Shown: piece after piece, positions 39,589 through 48,870 of the stretch | Layout: each line of letters starts with the position of its first letter | How positions within the stretch are numbered: position 1 is the first letter of the stretch | NCBI RefSeq assembly: GCF_000495915.1 | Contig: NZ_AOFQ01000011.1 | Span: 1 to 49,302 of the forward strand | Length of the DNA stretch: 49,302 nucleotides | Reading direction: 5' to 3' | Origin: Stutzerimonas chloritidismutans AW-1 | Lineage (GTDB): Bacteria; Pseudomonadota; Gammaproteobacteria; Pseudomonadales; Pseudomonadaceae | The notes under the pieces: model-generated | Told to the model about the DNA's origin: nothing | The model's input: the letters and a program-made list of their open reading frames with translations, nothing else | Database searches by the model: none | Position numbers and translations under genes: made by a program

Positions 39589-41511
39589 ATCGGGTAGGAG
39601 GCGGCCTCACGGCCGCCGTCCTCCCACACCACCGTGCGTACGGTTCCGTACACGGCGGTTCAGGCCATGCGGTTAAGCCGATTGATCGTATCCAGTATCG
39701 AGACCAGTCCAAGTCTGTCCCATAGCTTCTTCGGCAGCGCCTGATTCATATGCGGCGCTCCTGAGTTCCACCACGGGCCTCGGCCATTGAAGGCCGACTT
39801 GCAGGCACGCTCCTCGCTCAATCCCAGGCGCATCAGGTTGCGCGCCCTCGTAGAGGGCTGCTTCCATTGCCGCCAGATGACACAGCGAAGTTTGTGCCTG
39901 ACCCAGCCATCCAGCTCTTCCAGTGGACGCTTGCTCTGGCTGAGCTTGAAGTAGCCTGCCCAGCCTCGCAGCACCGGGTTTACCCGCTCGATGACATTCG
40001 CCATCTTGTGGCCCCGCACCCCTCGCAGCAGTTCCCTGAGACGGTCGCGCACACGGCGCAGGCTCATGGTTGCCACTCGCAGTCTAGGCAGCGAGTGCCA
40101 ACTCATCCCATACCCCAGGTAGTCGCATTTCCACGACCCAGCCACGCGACTCTTGTCCCGATTCAGTCTCAGTTTCAGACGGTGATTCAGGAACCGCTCG
40201 ACACTGGCCAGCACTCGTTCGCCAGCACGCGGACTACGGACATAAATGTTCGCGTCATCGGCATAGCGCACGAAGCGATGGCCTCGCCGCTCCAACTCAC
40301 GGTCGAGTTCATCGAGCAGGATGTTCGACAGCAGCGGCGAAAGCGGGCCGCCTTGCGGCGCCCCCTCCTGCCGATGGCTGACAACCCCGTCCGACATGAC
40401 GCCCGCTTCGAGGTAACGGCGGATGAGTCTGAGCACCTGTTTGTCTTCGACATGGCGCTCAACACAGAACATCAGGATGTCGTGGTTGACCCGATCAAAG
40501 AACTTCTCCAGATCGAGTTCCACGCAACACCTATGACCCGCCGCCACATGGGTGCGGGCCATCTCGACAGCCTGGTGAGCGCTTCTGCCCGGACGGAAGC
40601 CGTAGCTATAGTCCGAGAACAGCGGATCGAAGATCGGCGTGAGCTGTTGCAGCAGGGCTTGCTGGATCAGGCGATCCACGACACTGGGAATGCCCAGTTG
40701 CCGCATACCGCCCTGCGGTTTGGGAATTTCGACCGCCCGCACTGCCTGGGGATGGTATTCACCTGCCAGCAGCCTGACCTTCAGGATGGGCCAATACTGT
40801 TTCACGTAGCCTGCCAAGTCGGCGACCGTCATGCCATCGGCACCCGGCGCCCCCTTGTTGCTGACCACGCGCTGATACGCACGCTTGAGATTCGCCGGTG
40901 CAAGCACCCGCTCCATCAGCGTGTCCGGCTCCGCGTTCATCCACGTCACCGACGCCGCCGATACCTCTGCGCTGTCAGGCGTCATCCTCGGCCTCTGGCC
41001 GGGACTCGGGGTGACAGTCTTCTCTTGGAGAAATTTCTGCATTTCGGTTATCGACGAGACGCTGACGCCTACTGGCGGCATGACCTGTTCGGCCCTTGAT
41101 GGCGTGGTTGACCGCCACTTACTACGGCCTCGGCTGACTTCTGCACGCCCATCCCGTCGCCTCTCGACAATCGGTAGCACAATGGCAAGCGTACAGATCT
41201 CCCAGGGTAATTCGCGCGACCTTCCTGCTTATGCCTGTCGGATCTACGTCGCAGCGTTCCGTGCAAGTATCGGGCTTTGGCGATTATGGCCACCTCACCC
41301 CGCTGCGCCGCCTCATCCGCTTCCTGTTCGTCAGGCCAGCATTTTGCCTCGGGCTTCCTTCAGATTCGCAGTCGCCCGCGACACCCTTGCCTTCAGCTAA
41401 CACTTCCCCTTGCCGGGTGTGTAGAGGACTTTCACCTCCAAGTCGCCAGGCTCACCACCACAGTGAACCCGACAGCGCCAGTCACGGCGCTACGCGCCAT
41501 GCCTGGCGCAC
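39589..41511 (-). mobile_element. Group IIC intron
   Basis: On the minus strand it begins GTGCGCC at 41511 and ends CCTACCCGAT at about 39589. It contains a reverse transcriptase gene; domain V-like hairpins (CCGCCGTGTACGG...CCGTACGCACGG) lie just after the RT stop (39600-39660). The intron sits 3 bases after the U-tract of an intrinsic terminator, the target preference of class C introns. Exon junctions are estimated to within a few bases. Confidence 0.88.
39660..40985 (-). CDS. ltrA: Group II intron reverse transcriptase/maturase
   Basis: About 441 aa. RT motifs in order: NKGAPGADGMTV, GIPSVVDRLIQQALLQ, SYGFRPGRSAHQAV, VELDLEKFFDRVNHD, GAPQGGPLSPLLSN, RYADDANIYV (catalytic YADD), LNRDKSRV, then a maturase X domain. 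No endonuclease domain, as usual for class C. It splices and re-inserts the intron. ATG 40985 follows AGAGG; starts at 41042, 41081 or 41180 are possible. Confidence 0.93.
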   Translation of the reverse strand: MTPDSAEVSAASVTWMNAEPDTLMERVLAPANLKRAYQRVVSNKGAPGADGMTVADLAGYVKQYWPILKVRLLAGEYHPQAVRAVEIPKPQGGMRQLGIPSVVDRLIQQALLQQLTPIFDPLFSDYSYGFRPGRSAHQAVEMARTHVAAGHRCCVELDLEKFFDRVNHDILMFCVERHVEDKQVLRLIRRYLEAGVMSDGVVSHRQEGAPQGGPLSPLLSNILLDELDRELERRGHRFVRYADDANIYVRSPRAGERVLASVERFLNHRLKLRLNRDKSRVAGSWKCDYLGYGMSWHSLPRLRVATMSLRRVRDRLRELLRGVRGHKMANVIERVNPVLRGWAGYFKLSQSKRPLEELDGWVRHKLRCVIWRQWKQPSTRARNLMRLGLSEERACKSAFNGRGPWWNSGAPHMNQALPKKLWDRLGLVSILDTINRLNRMA

Positions 41512-41514
41512 CAC

Positions 41515-41539
41515 AAAAAAGGCCGCTTAAAGCGGCCTT
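41515..41539 (-). terminator. Terminator of the virD4-parAB-topoisomerase operon
   Basis: AAGGCCGCTT-TAAGCGGCCTT followed by TTTTTT on the minus strand, 51 bases after the last gene. The group IIC intron is inserted 3 bases after the U-tract, so the terminator is its homing site. Confidence 0.92.
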
Positions 41540-41589
41540 GAGATAGCATTTTTACCCGAATCGTCGGGATCCAGGATGGAGAAATGCAA

Positions 41590-41778
41590 TCATTCCTTTT
41601 GTTGCTCGATCTTGCGGAGCTCTTCCGTATAGGCAAGATCGCGTAAGCTGGGCTTGCGCTTCCACGCTTTACGCTCCGGCTTAGGGGCTGCAGCGTATGT
41701 TACGACTTCGCCGCCGTATATCTCTGTAAACCGTTTTGCGTCGCGTTCTAGTTGCTCTCGTAAAGCTGCCTTGTCCAT
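41590..41778 (-). CDS. Small basic protein, 62 aa, end of operon
   Basis: MDKAALREQLERDAKRFTEIYGGEVVTYAAAPKPERKAWKRKPSLRDLAYTEELRKIEQQKE: helical, basic, unassigned. It starts 3 bases after the topoisomerase stop. Its stop codon lies in a TGATTGCATT motif, as for the gene at 19171; the downstream bases (GGATCC...AGGATG) also match the end of the long repeat. Confidence 0.6.
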   Translation of the reverse strand: MDKAALREQLERDAKRFTEIYGGEVVTYAAAPKPERKAWKRKPSLRDLAYTEELRKIEQQKE

Positions 41779-41781
41779 CTT

Positions 41782-43812
41782 TTATTCATCATCCTTTACT
41801 TTGGGTGATTCATATGCGGGCGAGCCATTCTTATCAGGATAGCTTTGTTTGCAGCCGGCTTTGTATCCTGAGCAACTGAAAAAACTCCAACCGCCCTCCC
41901 CTTCTTTAGTGCGATGAATAAGGGGTTTGCCACACGACTTGCATTCAAACTCTGATAACTCGGGAGCGCGGGATTTACCAGGTGTTCCGTTGTTATCCTC
42001 GGCTGCGTAATCACAACCTTCGCCATCCGGTTCAAAACCACTGCAGCCCCACCAGGGCGAATCTTTTTTCTTTTGGGGCATATTCAGCATCAGGCCGCGC
42101 CCGCATTGCGGGCACGGGTGAGCTGCTGGCGTGTTTTTCTTGTAGTCCGAAATTTCATTTACTAACTTTCCGTGCACGTTACTTATGAGCGCCTTAAACG
42201 TTGTTTTGCCCTCTGCTATCGCTTCCAATTGTTCTTCTGCTATTCGGGTAAAGTCATATTCTAAGAATTTGAATTTACCCCTTGTAGCCTTAATTAAGCG
42301 CACACCGCGAGGCGTTGGCCTTAAAGGCCCAGGCACCTTTTTGTCGATCTTTTCAACATACCCTCTGGTGTCGATTATGTTCTCGATAATCGCGGAATAG
42401 GTCGATGGGCGCCCGATGCCGCGTTTCTCCAGTTCATCGACCAATGACACCTCGGTGTATCGTGCTGGAGGGTTTGTTTTGGAAACCGTCAGCTCTCCAG
42501 ACTTCACCTCCAGCTGGTCCCCGGCGTTGACGTTGGGGACGGGGTTGCTCGCTTCGGTTGCTTCGTCCGAAGCGGCTTTGTCTGGATCCTCGGCCGCATC
42601 TTGAGCGACGAGGCTTTTCCAGCCAGGGAAGGCCAGCTTCTTGCCTCTGGCCAGGAGCGTGATGACCTTGCCGTCGATTTCATCGACGCTTTCGAGGATG
42701 GCGGTGCGCACATCGAACCGAGCATCTTGAAGTTGGCTGCAGATCGTTCGCTGCCATATCAAACGGTATAGCTTGCGTTGTTCATCGGTTTCGCCGGCTT
42801 CGGTTACGGACATTTTGGAGGGGCGAATGCACTCATGAGCACCTTGAGCATTACCCTTCGCTTTGAACTTTCGCGGGGTTTCAACTAGTGGCAGGCCGTT
42901 TTCTCTGCAGTAGTCGGCAATCGCTTTCAAAGCATCATTGGAAAGGTTTGGGTTGTCCGTTCGCATGTAGGTAATAGCGCCCTGCTCATACAGCGCCTGC
43001 GCGGCCTTCATGGTGTCTTTGGGGCTCATGCCACAGGCGTTCCCCGCAGCCTTTTGCAGGGTTGAGGTTATGAATGGCGCGGGTGGACTGCTCTTGCTTT
43101 CGGTTGCTTGGCATGAAACGACGCGAACGCTCTTCAGCTGAGCAACCTGCTCTGCAAACGCCCTGTCCGTCCAGTATTCTTCGCCGTCCTGGAGCAAGGG
43201 TTTTGTTTGCCACTTCGCTGTCCAGTCTCCAAAGCATAGAGTGGCGCCGAAATGTGCAATGGACACATGCGCAGCAATCTCTTCCTCTCTGTCTACGACG
43301 AGGCGAACAGCAACGGATTGAACGCGCCCAGCTGAAAAGCTGCGGTCGCCAAGCTGTTCAGCAACAACCGGGCTCACCATATATCCGACCTGTCTATCAA
43401 GGCAGCGCCGGGCTTCCTGAGCTGCCACCTTGCCTAAGTTGATGGTTCCTGGTTGGGCGAGCGCCTGTTTTAGGGCGCTCGGAGTGATTTCAGTGAACGT
43501 AATTCTTTTGGGGTTTTGCAGGCCCAGGGCCTGTTGAATGTGCCAAGCAATGGCCTCCCCTTCCCTGTCGTCATCAGTGGCCAGATAGACGTTCTGGCAC
43601 TCCGCTGCCAGTCGCTTGAGCCTGCTGGCCACCTCCTTGCCTCGCTCGGTAAAAACATACTCGGGGCGAAAGTCTGGAGGCGAGATTCCCATGCGCTTCT
43701 CTGGTAGGTCGCGGATATGGCCGACGCTCGCCGCTACTTTGTACCCAGCGCCCAGGTAGCCTTCAATAGTTCTAACTTTTCCAGGGGATTCAACAATAAT
43801 TAAATCAGTCAT
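41782..43812 (-). CDS. topA: Type IA DNA topoisomerase
   Basis: A 676-aa plasmid topoisomerase. TOPRIM start IIVESPGKVRTIEGYLG, acidic DDDREGE (80-86), active-site Tyr in TYMRTDNPN (about Tyr282), GIGRPSTYS. C-terminal zinc fingers (CPQCGRGLML; CKSCGKPLIHR). It relaxes negative supercoils; plasmid versions aid conjugation or replication. It overlaps the upstream HTH gene by ATGA. Confidence 0.95.
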   Translation of the reverse strand: MTDLIIVESPGKVRTIEGYLGAGYKVAASVGHIRDLPEKRMGISPPDFRPEYVFTERGKEVASRLKRLAAECQNVYLATDDDREGEAIAWHIQQALGLQNPKRITFTEITPSALKQALAQPGTINLGKVAAQEARRCLDRQVGYMVSPVVAEQLGDRSFSAGRVQSVAVRLVVDREEEIAAHVSIAHFGATLCFGDWTAKWQTKPLLQDGEEYWTDRAFAEQVAQLKSVRVVSCQATESKSSPPAPFITSTLQKAAGNACGMSPKDTMKAAQALYEQGAITYMRTDNPNLSNDALKAIADYCRENGLPLVETPRKFKAKGNAQGAHECIRPSKMSVTEAGETDEQRKLYRLIWQRTICSQLQDARFDVRTAILESVDEIDGKVITLLARGKKLAFPGWKSLVAQDAAEDPDKAASDEATEASNPVPNVNAGDQLEVKSGELTVSKTNPPARYTEVSLVDELEKRGIGRPSTYSAIIENIIDTRGYVEKIDKKVPGPLRPTPRGVRLIKATRGKFKFLEYDFTRIAEEQLEAIAEGKTTFKALISNVHGKLVNEISDYKKNTPAAHPCPQCGRGLMLNMPQKKKDSPWWGCSGFEPDGEGCDYAAEDNNGTPGKSRAPELSEFECKSCGKPLIHRTKEGEGGWSFFSCSGYKAGCKQSYPDKNGSPAYESPKVKDDE

Positions 43813-44078
43813 CCGAAACTCCGAGTGGTAAATAAAACTCGGCGCCCCGTTACTACATAGAAAATATCTATTCGGTTCGCGCCGCCTGAGAAGTTGTGCA
43901 GGCGTTGAAGATAAAGTGCGTCTGGAGAAGACCTTCCGGTTTCGTAAGCAAGCTGTGTTCTTCGCCTAACGCCGCCTACTTCCGCGCACTGTTCTTGTGT
44001 CAATCCTGCATTCTTTCGTTCGTGATAGAGTCGCCGCCCTATTAGGGCGGCTTCTGCAGGTTTTTCTGATAGAGACAT
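43809..44078 (-). CDS. HTH XRE-like regulator, 89 aa
   Basis: Residues 14-60 (GRRLYHERKNAGLTQEQCAEVGGVRRRTQLAYETGRSSPDALYLQRL) form a Cro/CI-type helix-turn-helix, followed by a short tail (IDIFYVVTGRRV). Start overlaps the previous stop by one base (TAATG). Possibly an internal regulator of the operon. Confidence 0.75.
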   Translation of the reverse strand: MSLSEKPAEAALIGRRLYHERKNAGLTQEQCAEVGGVRRRTQLAYETGRSSPDALYLQRLHNFSGGANRIDIFYVVTGRRVLFTTRSFG

Positions 44079-44665
44079 TACTTGGCGAGTATTGCTTTTC
44101 GCTGCTGGTGATAGCGCTTGATGATCAGGTTCAATTCGTGCATGACCTTGCGAAGAGGTTTGGCATATTGATCTTCGCGCTTTTTGTATTCGCCTTTTGT
44201 AAGCGCTCCGCGATAATGCAGTTCTTTAAGCGAGGCGGTTATCTGGTCAGCAAGAACAAACAGGCGGATGAAGCTATTTACCAGCGGCGTTCCGCGTCCT
44301 TTGTCGATCTTGAGTTCGTATGTATTGCCCTCAGGCAAAGACACATCGACCGCTTTAATCAGTGGATCCGCTAGCTCCTGGTTTACCTGGATCAGACTCG
44401 CTTTAAGCTTTTCTTCAACATCCTTGATTTGCTTCGCCAACTCTGGTCGAAGTTTCTCGGCGAGAGCTTGTGCAATTCTGTGCTCTGGTTTCGGGTTGCT
44501 AGCGAACGCTTCTAGCGAGAACAGGTTTTCAGCTACGCGCCGGCCGCATATCCGCTTATCCTCAGGGCGTGGGGCGAAGTAACTTGTATCCCAAAGGATG
44601 ATTAGATAAAGGTCGTGAACCTTTATCCTAACATCGTATTCAGCTTGTTTTTCCATGCTTGTCAT
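44078..44665 (-). CDS. Conserved hypothetical, weakly AcaB/PFL_4669-like
   Basis: A 195-aa protein. FIRLFVLADQITASLKELHYRGALTKGEYKKR near the C-terminus resembles the PFL_4669/AcaB-type proteins encoded near parB and topoisomerase in integrative conjugative elements. Identity is low by eye; the operon context is the better support. AcaB-like proteins act in transcriptional control of transfer genes. Confidence 0.5.
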   Translation of the reverse strand: MTSMEKQAEYDVRIKVHDLYLIILWDTSYFAPRPEDKRICGRRVAENLFSLEAFASNPKPEHRIAQALAEKLRPELAKQIKDVEEKLKASLIQVNQELADPLIKAVDVSLPEGNTYELKIDKGRGTPLVNSFIRLFVLADQITASLKELHYRGALTKGEYKKREDQYAKPLRKVMHELNLIIKRYHQQRKAILAK

Positions 44666-44667
44666 TT

Positions 44668-45108
44668 CTAACTACCTTTGGATAGGTTTTGAAGTTTTAA
44701 AATAACTTCGGCAGATAACTCCATAACCTGCTTATTTAGAAACGCTAGTTCATATCTATATGCCAGGGCTGGCTCTCTATAGTCATCCGTCGAAAACTCT
44801 AGAGTTATATGTTCCGCGCTTCTTTTAAACTTGTTTGCTATGGTGGCGGCAAGTTTAAATGCATCTTTATTATCTGCGTTTAAACACCATTCAACAATCT
44901 GATCCAGGCGTTGCCCTGGATCAGATTGCGGGTCATGGCCGGCAGCTATAGCGCATTGCCATTCATTGAACAGCTCTGCGCCAGTTGCCGGGTCTTCCGA
45001 GGGGTTGCCTGGACACAGACGATCACACCAACTGACGCGGTACATGGTGCGCCCCATGAAATCGAATGACTCATAATCGCTTGCTGTTGCCAGGCGCACC
45101 AAGGGCAT
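44668..45108 (-). CDS. Hypothetical protein, 146 aa
   Basis: Unrecognised soluble protein. ATG overlaps the parB stop by one base (TAATG). Middle part (DQIVEWCLNADNKDAFKLAATIANKFKRSAEHITLEF) is helical. Operon position suggests a maintenance or transfer function. Confidence 0.65.
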   Translation of the reverse strand: MPLVRLATASDYESFDFMGRTMYRVSWCDRLCPGNPSEDPATGAELFNEWQCAIAAGHDPQSDPGQRLDQIVEWCLNADNKDAFKLAATIANKFKRSAEHITLEFSTDDYREPALAYRYELAFLNKQVMELSAEVILKLQNLSKGS

Positions 45109-46061
45109 TACTCAGTATCTCCAACCAGACCGCGAATCTTGTCGTGGAGCAACTGAGTTAGCTCGGCTGCAGCAACGCCCTCGGGGGCGTCTATGTCAAG
45201 CAATACGGCGAGAGCTAGTGCTGCGTTCATGTCCACGTTGATAGTGACCCCTGCGTTTGCTTGAGGCGCGTCCCCCTGCTCCTGGCCGTTGCTCTCAGGT
45301 CCCGCGTCGCCGCCCTGCCCCGGCGTTGATTTGGGTTCTTTCGGAGTCTTGGGCTCTTTCGGCAAAACGGCTTTAAGTGCAACAGGGAAGGATTCGCCCT
45401 TGTTCATCACGCGAGTGGCTAACTTTGATAGCTGCTCGGGTTGCAGCTTGCGGAGGTCATAGACCAGGTTCACGTCCTGGCAAAGCCCCTTCTTAACGAA
45501 CGTCTGAGCCTCTTCAGAAAGCTTGAAGACGGCCATCAACTTGCTCAGCTGCGACTTATTGCGGAGTCCGTGAGCAACAATGACCTGCTCGGTTGTCATC
45601 TTGAATTCGTCCTGGTCGCGCTGGATCGAGCAAGCCTGTTGCCACAGGTTTAGGTCGCGGCGCAGCGCGTTGTCAGTAACGTGATCCAGGCGCGCTTCGA
45701 TTTCATCACCGGTTTTGATGATGATGGGAACCTCTGTTTCGCCAGCCAACTGACCGGCGCGCCAACGGTTCTCACCGGCGATGATTTCATGAATGCCTTC
45801 TTCGTCGGCGGGGCGAACTTCGATAGGGCGACGGATCCCGTATCGCTGGCCATTTGGAAGCTTGAGCTTGATGGATTCAGCGAGCGCCTTGATGTGATCC
45901 GCGCTCGCTTCGCTGTCCATGTCGTCCCGATCTTGCTGCTTGTTTGGGCGCAGCTTGTCTATTGGGGCGTACAGAACGCGACCGTTATCGCTTGATACGC
46001 TCGGCTCGGGGCGGGCTGTTCCAGGGACGAGAAATTCATCCAGATTCGGCTTCTTTTGCAT
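45108..46061 (-). CDS. parB: ParB/KorB-like partition protein
   Basis: A 317-aa protein. ParB N-terminal domain with DKLRPNKQQ and the CTP-binding box (IIAGENRWRAGQLAG), a central HTH (MTTEQVIVAHGLRNKSQLSKLMAVF), a Pro/Gly-rich linker and a C-terminal dimer region. It would bind centromere sites and load on DNA. One-base overlap with parA. The four 17-bp palindromes upstream of this operon are its best candidate target. Confidence 0.92.
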   Translation of the reverse strand: MQKKPNLDEFLVPGTARPEPSVSSDNGRVLYAPIDKLRPNKQQDRDDMDSEASADHIKALAESIKLKLPNGQRYGIRRPIEVRPADEEGIHEIIAGENRWRAGQLAGETEVPIIIKTGDEIEARLDHVTDNALRRDLNLWQQACSIQRDQDEFKMTTEQVIVAHGLRNKSQLSKLMAVFKLSEEAQTFVKKGLCQDVNLVYDLRKLQPEQLSKLATRVMNKGESFPVALKAVLPKEPKTPKEPKSTPGQGGDAGPESNGQEQGDAPQANAGVTINVDMNAALALAVLLDIDAPEGVAAAELTQLLHDKIRGLVGDTE

Positions 46062-46693
46062 TACTTCAGTACCTCATTAAAGAGAGCTTGCATTTCATTG
46101 ATGGCTAGCTGGTCTTTGCCAAGCTCTTCGACAGTCGCGCCTTCTTTAATGGCGCGGCGAAAGCCAACACGTTCACAGATGATTGATTCCAGGATTTCCA
46201 TGCCTTCTTCTTGAAGGAATTCGATCAGCTCCTTTGTTTCGGTGTTTTTGGTGCGGGGGTCGATTCTCGAAAGTAGAATCTTGACCTTCAGGTCGCGGTT
46301 AAAATCGCGCGCCATGCCGATAATCTCTTGCAGATCAGTCATAGTCGCCGCGTCGAAGCTGCTAGCGCCTACAGGGATAATCGCAAGGTCAGCGAGTAGT
46401 AGCGCGGCGCGCAAGGCGCCGGAGTCGCGGCCACCAACGTCAACAATCGTCGTTTCGTAATTCGCGCTGAGGGTTCGGCCTTCATCGAGAACGGCGCGAT
46501 CTTTCAAAACGATGGTGGTGGGGCTGGGACTACGCTTCGCGTCGCGCCGCCAAGCAGCCCAGGAGGCCGCGCTGGCCTGCGGGTCGCCATCTATAAGAAG
46601 GGTAGGGCCTCGCTTTGCAGCGGCTGCTGCCAGGTGAACAGCGGTGGTGGATTTGGAAACGCCGCCTTTGATGTGTGCAACTGCAATTCTCAT
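46061..46693 (-). CDS. parA: ParA-family partition ATPase
   Basis: A 210-aa deviant Walker ATPase with KGGVSKST at residues 9-16 (signature Lys KGGxxK[ST]ST), DGDPQAS and VDVGGRD. Short type Ib-like ParA, no N-terminal HTH. It drives plasmid segregation with ParB. Starts 1 base after the virD4 stop. Confidence 0.93.
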   Translation of the reverse strand: MRIAVAHIKGGVSKSTTAVHLAAAAAKRGPTLLIDGDPQASAASWAAWRRDAKRSPSPTTIVLKDRAVLDEGRTLSANYETTIVDVGGRDSGALRAALLLADLAIIPVGASSFDAATMTDLQEIIGMARDFNRDLKVKILLSRIDPRTKNTETKELIEFLQEEGMEILESIICERVGFRRAIKEGATVEELGKDQLAINEMQALFNEVLK

Positions 46694-46694
46694 G

Positions 46695-48851
46695 TCAAAT
46701 ACCTTCTATGTCGTCGAGTGCGGATAGGTCTACTCGGGATTGCTTGTCAGTTTGTTCTGTTTGGCTTTTTTGCTGCTTAGGCTTTTCCTCGGTGAGGATG
46801 CCGGCCAGTGCTGCGGTTATTGCTGCTTCTTCATCAGCGCTCAATTTTCCCTTGCCTGCTTTTGGAGTGCTCTGGTGTTGCTCGGCAAATGGGTCTGAGT
46901 CGGGCGCGTTAAAGGGGTCGCTTTCGTGTGCATCCAGAGTCGGAGCCGGCTTCTCTTCTGCTTCAGCGAAGGGGTCGTTATCAGTTACTTCCATGCTTGC
47001 GAACGGATCGTTATCGGAGTCCATGCTTTCAAATGGATCCGCTTGCGGCTCGGTAGCAACCTCGGCCGCGAATGGATCTGACTCGGGTGCGATGGTTGGG
47101 GCTGGCGGTTGCGGCTTTTGCGTGACCGCCGCTGCGTTAGCTGTACCTCGCGGCGGAATGCCGCGCAATTCTTTAACCGGGATCCAGCATGTATAAACCA
47201 AGGTTGCCAGCGTGTTTGGCCGTATTAGCGCGCCCACTCGGGGCGGGAGCGACAAAAGCTGGTTGGCAGGGATTAGCTGTTCTTCGACCTGCCCAACCGA
47301 CCGCTCCGGGCTCCATTCTTCGGCGCCGCCCCGGTTTGTTTCTACCTTTTCTAGCTTGGTCACGCTCTTCTGTACCGTGCCTGTCTGGAGCGATACCCAC
47401 TCGGCAGTTTCGTCGTCATTTGCGCGATAACTAACCGTCACTTGCGTGTTGGTCTCGATGCCGGTTTTGATGGACTCGGCGTTAAGTGATTTGTCTGGAA
47501 GGTTGAGCAAATCTTTTACAGACTGATACGCCAACCCCATGCTAATCCCTTTTGACAGAACGGTCGCCAAGGCATCGGCCATGGTGTCCGAAACGACGAA
47601 TCGACATTCATCTATGATCAGCAATACATGCTTGGGAAGAGGGCGGCGCAGAGCCACTTGCACGACTTCATCAAGCAGCGCGACAGTGCCTTTGCGAACA
47701 ATCGTGTCCTTCATGTGCGAACGCACATACACAACCTGGCTACCGTGCAGTGCTGCCGCAACATCAAAGGATTGATCCTTAGTGGCGCACAGCGCCTCAA
47801 GCTGGCTGAATTCACTAACATTCGACTGGATGCTTCCGCAGTTCTCGCGGATCCAGTTCCTCTTCTGGTCGCTTATTTCCGGGTGTTTGCCTTTTAGCAG
47901 CTTCTTCAGGTCTGCCAGCGTGCCGTCCCATAGGGGCATGAGGTAATCAAGAACTTCGCGCTCGTTACGCTTGTAGAAGTCGGCAGTTTGGCCGGTGTCA
48001 GCCATTGTGAAAGCCTTAACGACGCGCTCTCTACGTTCGCGCATGGTGCCGTTTACGAACGGCGCATAGTAGCCATCACCAACTCCGTTGAAGTCCATCA
48101 CCAGGGGAGCAGGGCGGCCATTTATCTCGCAGCTCTCGCGCATAATGTCGTATATGAAATCGTCGGGTTTAAGGTCAACGAACCATGCCCCCCAGCCTTT
48201 CTTAATAGCCTGATCCAGCAGAACGCCCAGGCCTACGCCTTTACCGGTCTGCGAGGGGCCGATGATTTTCAGGTGATTTTTTCTAAAAACTTCATCGTCC
48301 ATATAGATGGGGCTCCCCTCGGCATTGAGGCCAAGAAAAACCTTTCCGTCTTGATAGAACGAGCGAGGGTTGAAGTCCTTTGCCTTGATCCTGGATACCT
48401 CGACGCGAATGTCCGACAGAGCGTCACCAGTTTGGCGAACACGGAATTTTCGGCGCCAGGCAGAGAAGGCGGGCCGCACCCAGCGCAGCGCAATAGTCCT
48501 GATAAGGACTGGCATCAGGAATACAACTATCAGCGACCACCACATATCGGATATGGCGGCTTTCAGCTCGGCCAGCCACAAGTCCATATAGTTGCTTGCT
48601 GCTGCCCAGTCCTGCCCAAATGAGAAGTATGCAAGTAGGTAGAGGGCGGCAGCGGTAAGCGGGAGAAGCACCGCGAGAAGAATCACCATGGCGCGGCGCA
48701 GCCATATAAGGAATAGCTCCAGGGCTGTGGTTTCCTTTGTCTCTCGCACGGCTCCGGTGATGCTCAAGACAAGGAGGATGCCCAGAAGCAAGGACATAGC
48801 TGCGGCTATCCCCGGATTCGTATTCACCAATATCAGTCGTAGAAATTCCAT
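46695..48851 (-). CDS. virD4: VirD4/TraG type IV coupling protein
   Basis: A 718-aa inner-membrane ATPase. Four hydrophobic helices in the first 130 residues; Walker A GPSQTGKG at 198-205; Walker B VLLIIDECRFV. It delivers the relaxase-DNA complex to the VirB channel. The C-terminus (about residues 600-690) is disordered, acidic, with six DPF repeats (DPFA, DPFE, DPFN) separated by Ser/Asp/Glu. First gene of an eight-gene operon containing parAB and a topoisomerase. Confidence 0.93.
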   Translation of the reverse strand: MEFLRLILVNTNPGIAAAMSLLLGILLVLSITGAVRETKETTALELFLIWLRRAMVILLAVLLPLTAAALYLLAYFSFGQDWAAASNYMDLWLAELKAAISDMWWSLIVVFLMPVLIRTIALRWVRPAFSAWRRKFRVRQTGDALSDIRVEVSRIKAKDFNPRSFYQDGKVFLGLNAEGSPIYMDDEVFRKNHLKIIGPSQTGKGVGLGVLLDQAIKKGWGAWFVDLKPDDFIYDIMRESCEINGRPAPLVMDFNGVGDGYYAPFVNGTMRERRERVVKAFTMADTGQTADFYKRNEREVLDYLMPLWDGTLADLKKLLKGKHPEISDQKRNWIRENCGSIQSNVSEFSQLEALCATKDQSFDVAAALHGSQVVYVRSHMKDTIVRKGTVALLDEVVQVALRRPLPKHVLLIIDECRFVVSDTMADALATVLSKGISMGLAYQSVKDLLNLPDKSLNAESIKTGIETNTQVTVSYRANDDETAEWVSLQTGTVQKSVTKLEKVETNRGGAEEWSPERSVGQVEEQLIPANQLLSLPPRVGALIRPNTLATLVYTCWIPVKELRGIPPRGTANAAAVTQKPQPPAPTIAPESDPFAAEVATEPQADPFESMDSDNDPFASMEVTDNDPFAEAEEKPAPTLDAHESDPFNAPDSDPFAEQHQSTPKAGKGKLSADEEAAITAALAGILTEEKPKQQKSQTEQTDKQSRVDLSALDDIEGI

Positions 48852-48870
48852 TCCGTTTTTCTCGTGTGCT

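Noticed and set aside
39867..41099. 410-codon plus-strand frame opposite the intron reverse transcriptase
   Set aside because: Antisense shadow; all RT motifs are on the minus strand and this frame shows no domain.
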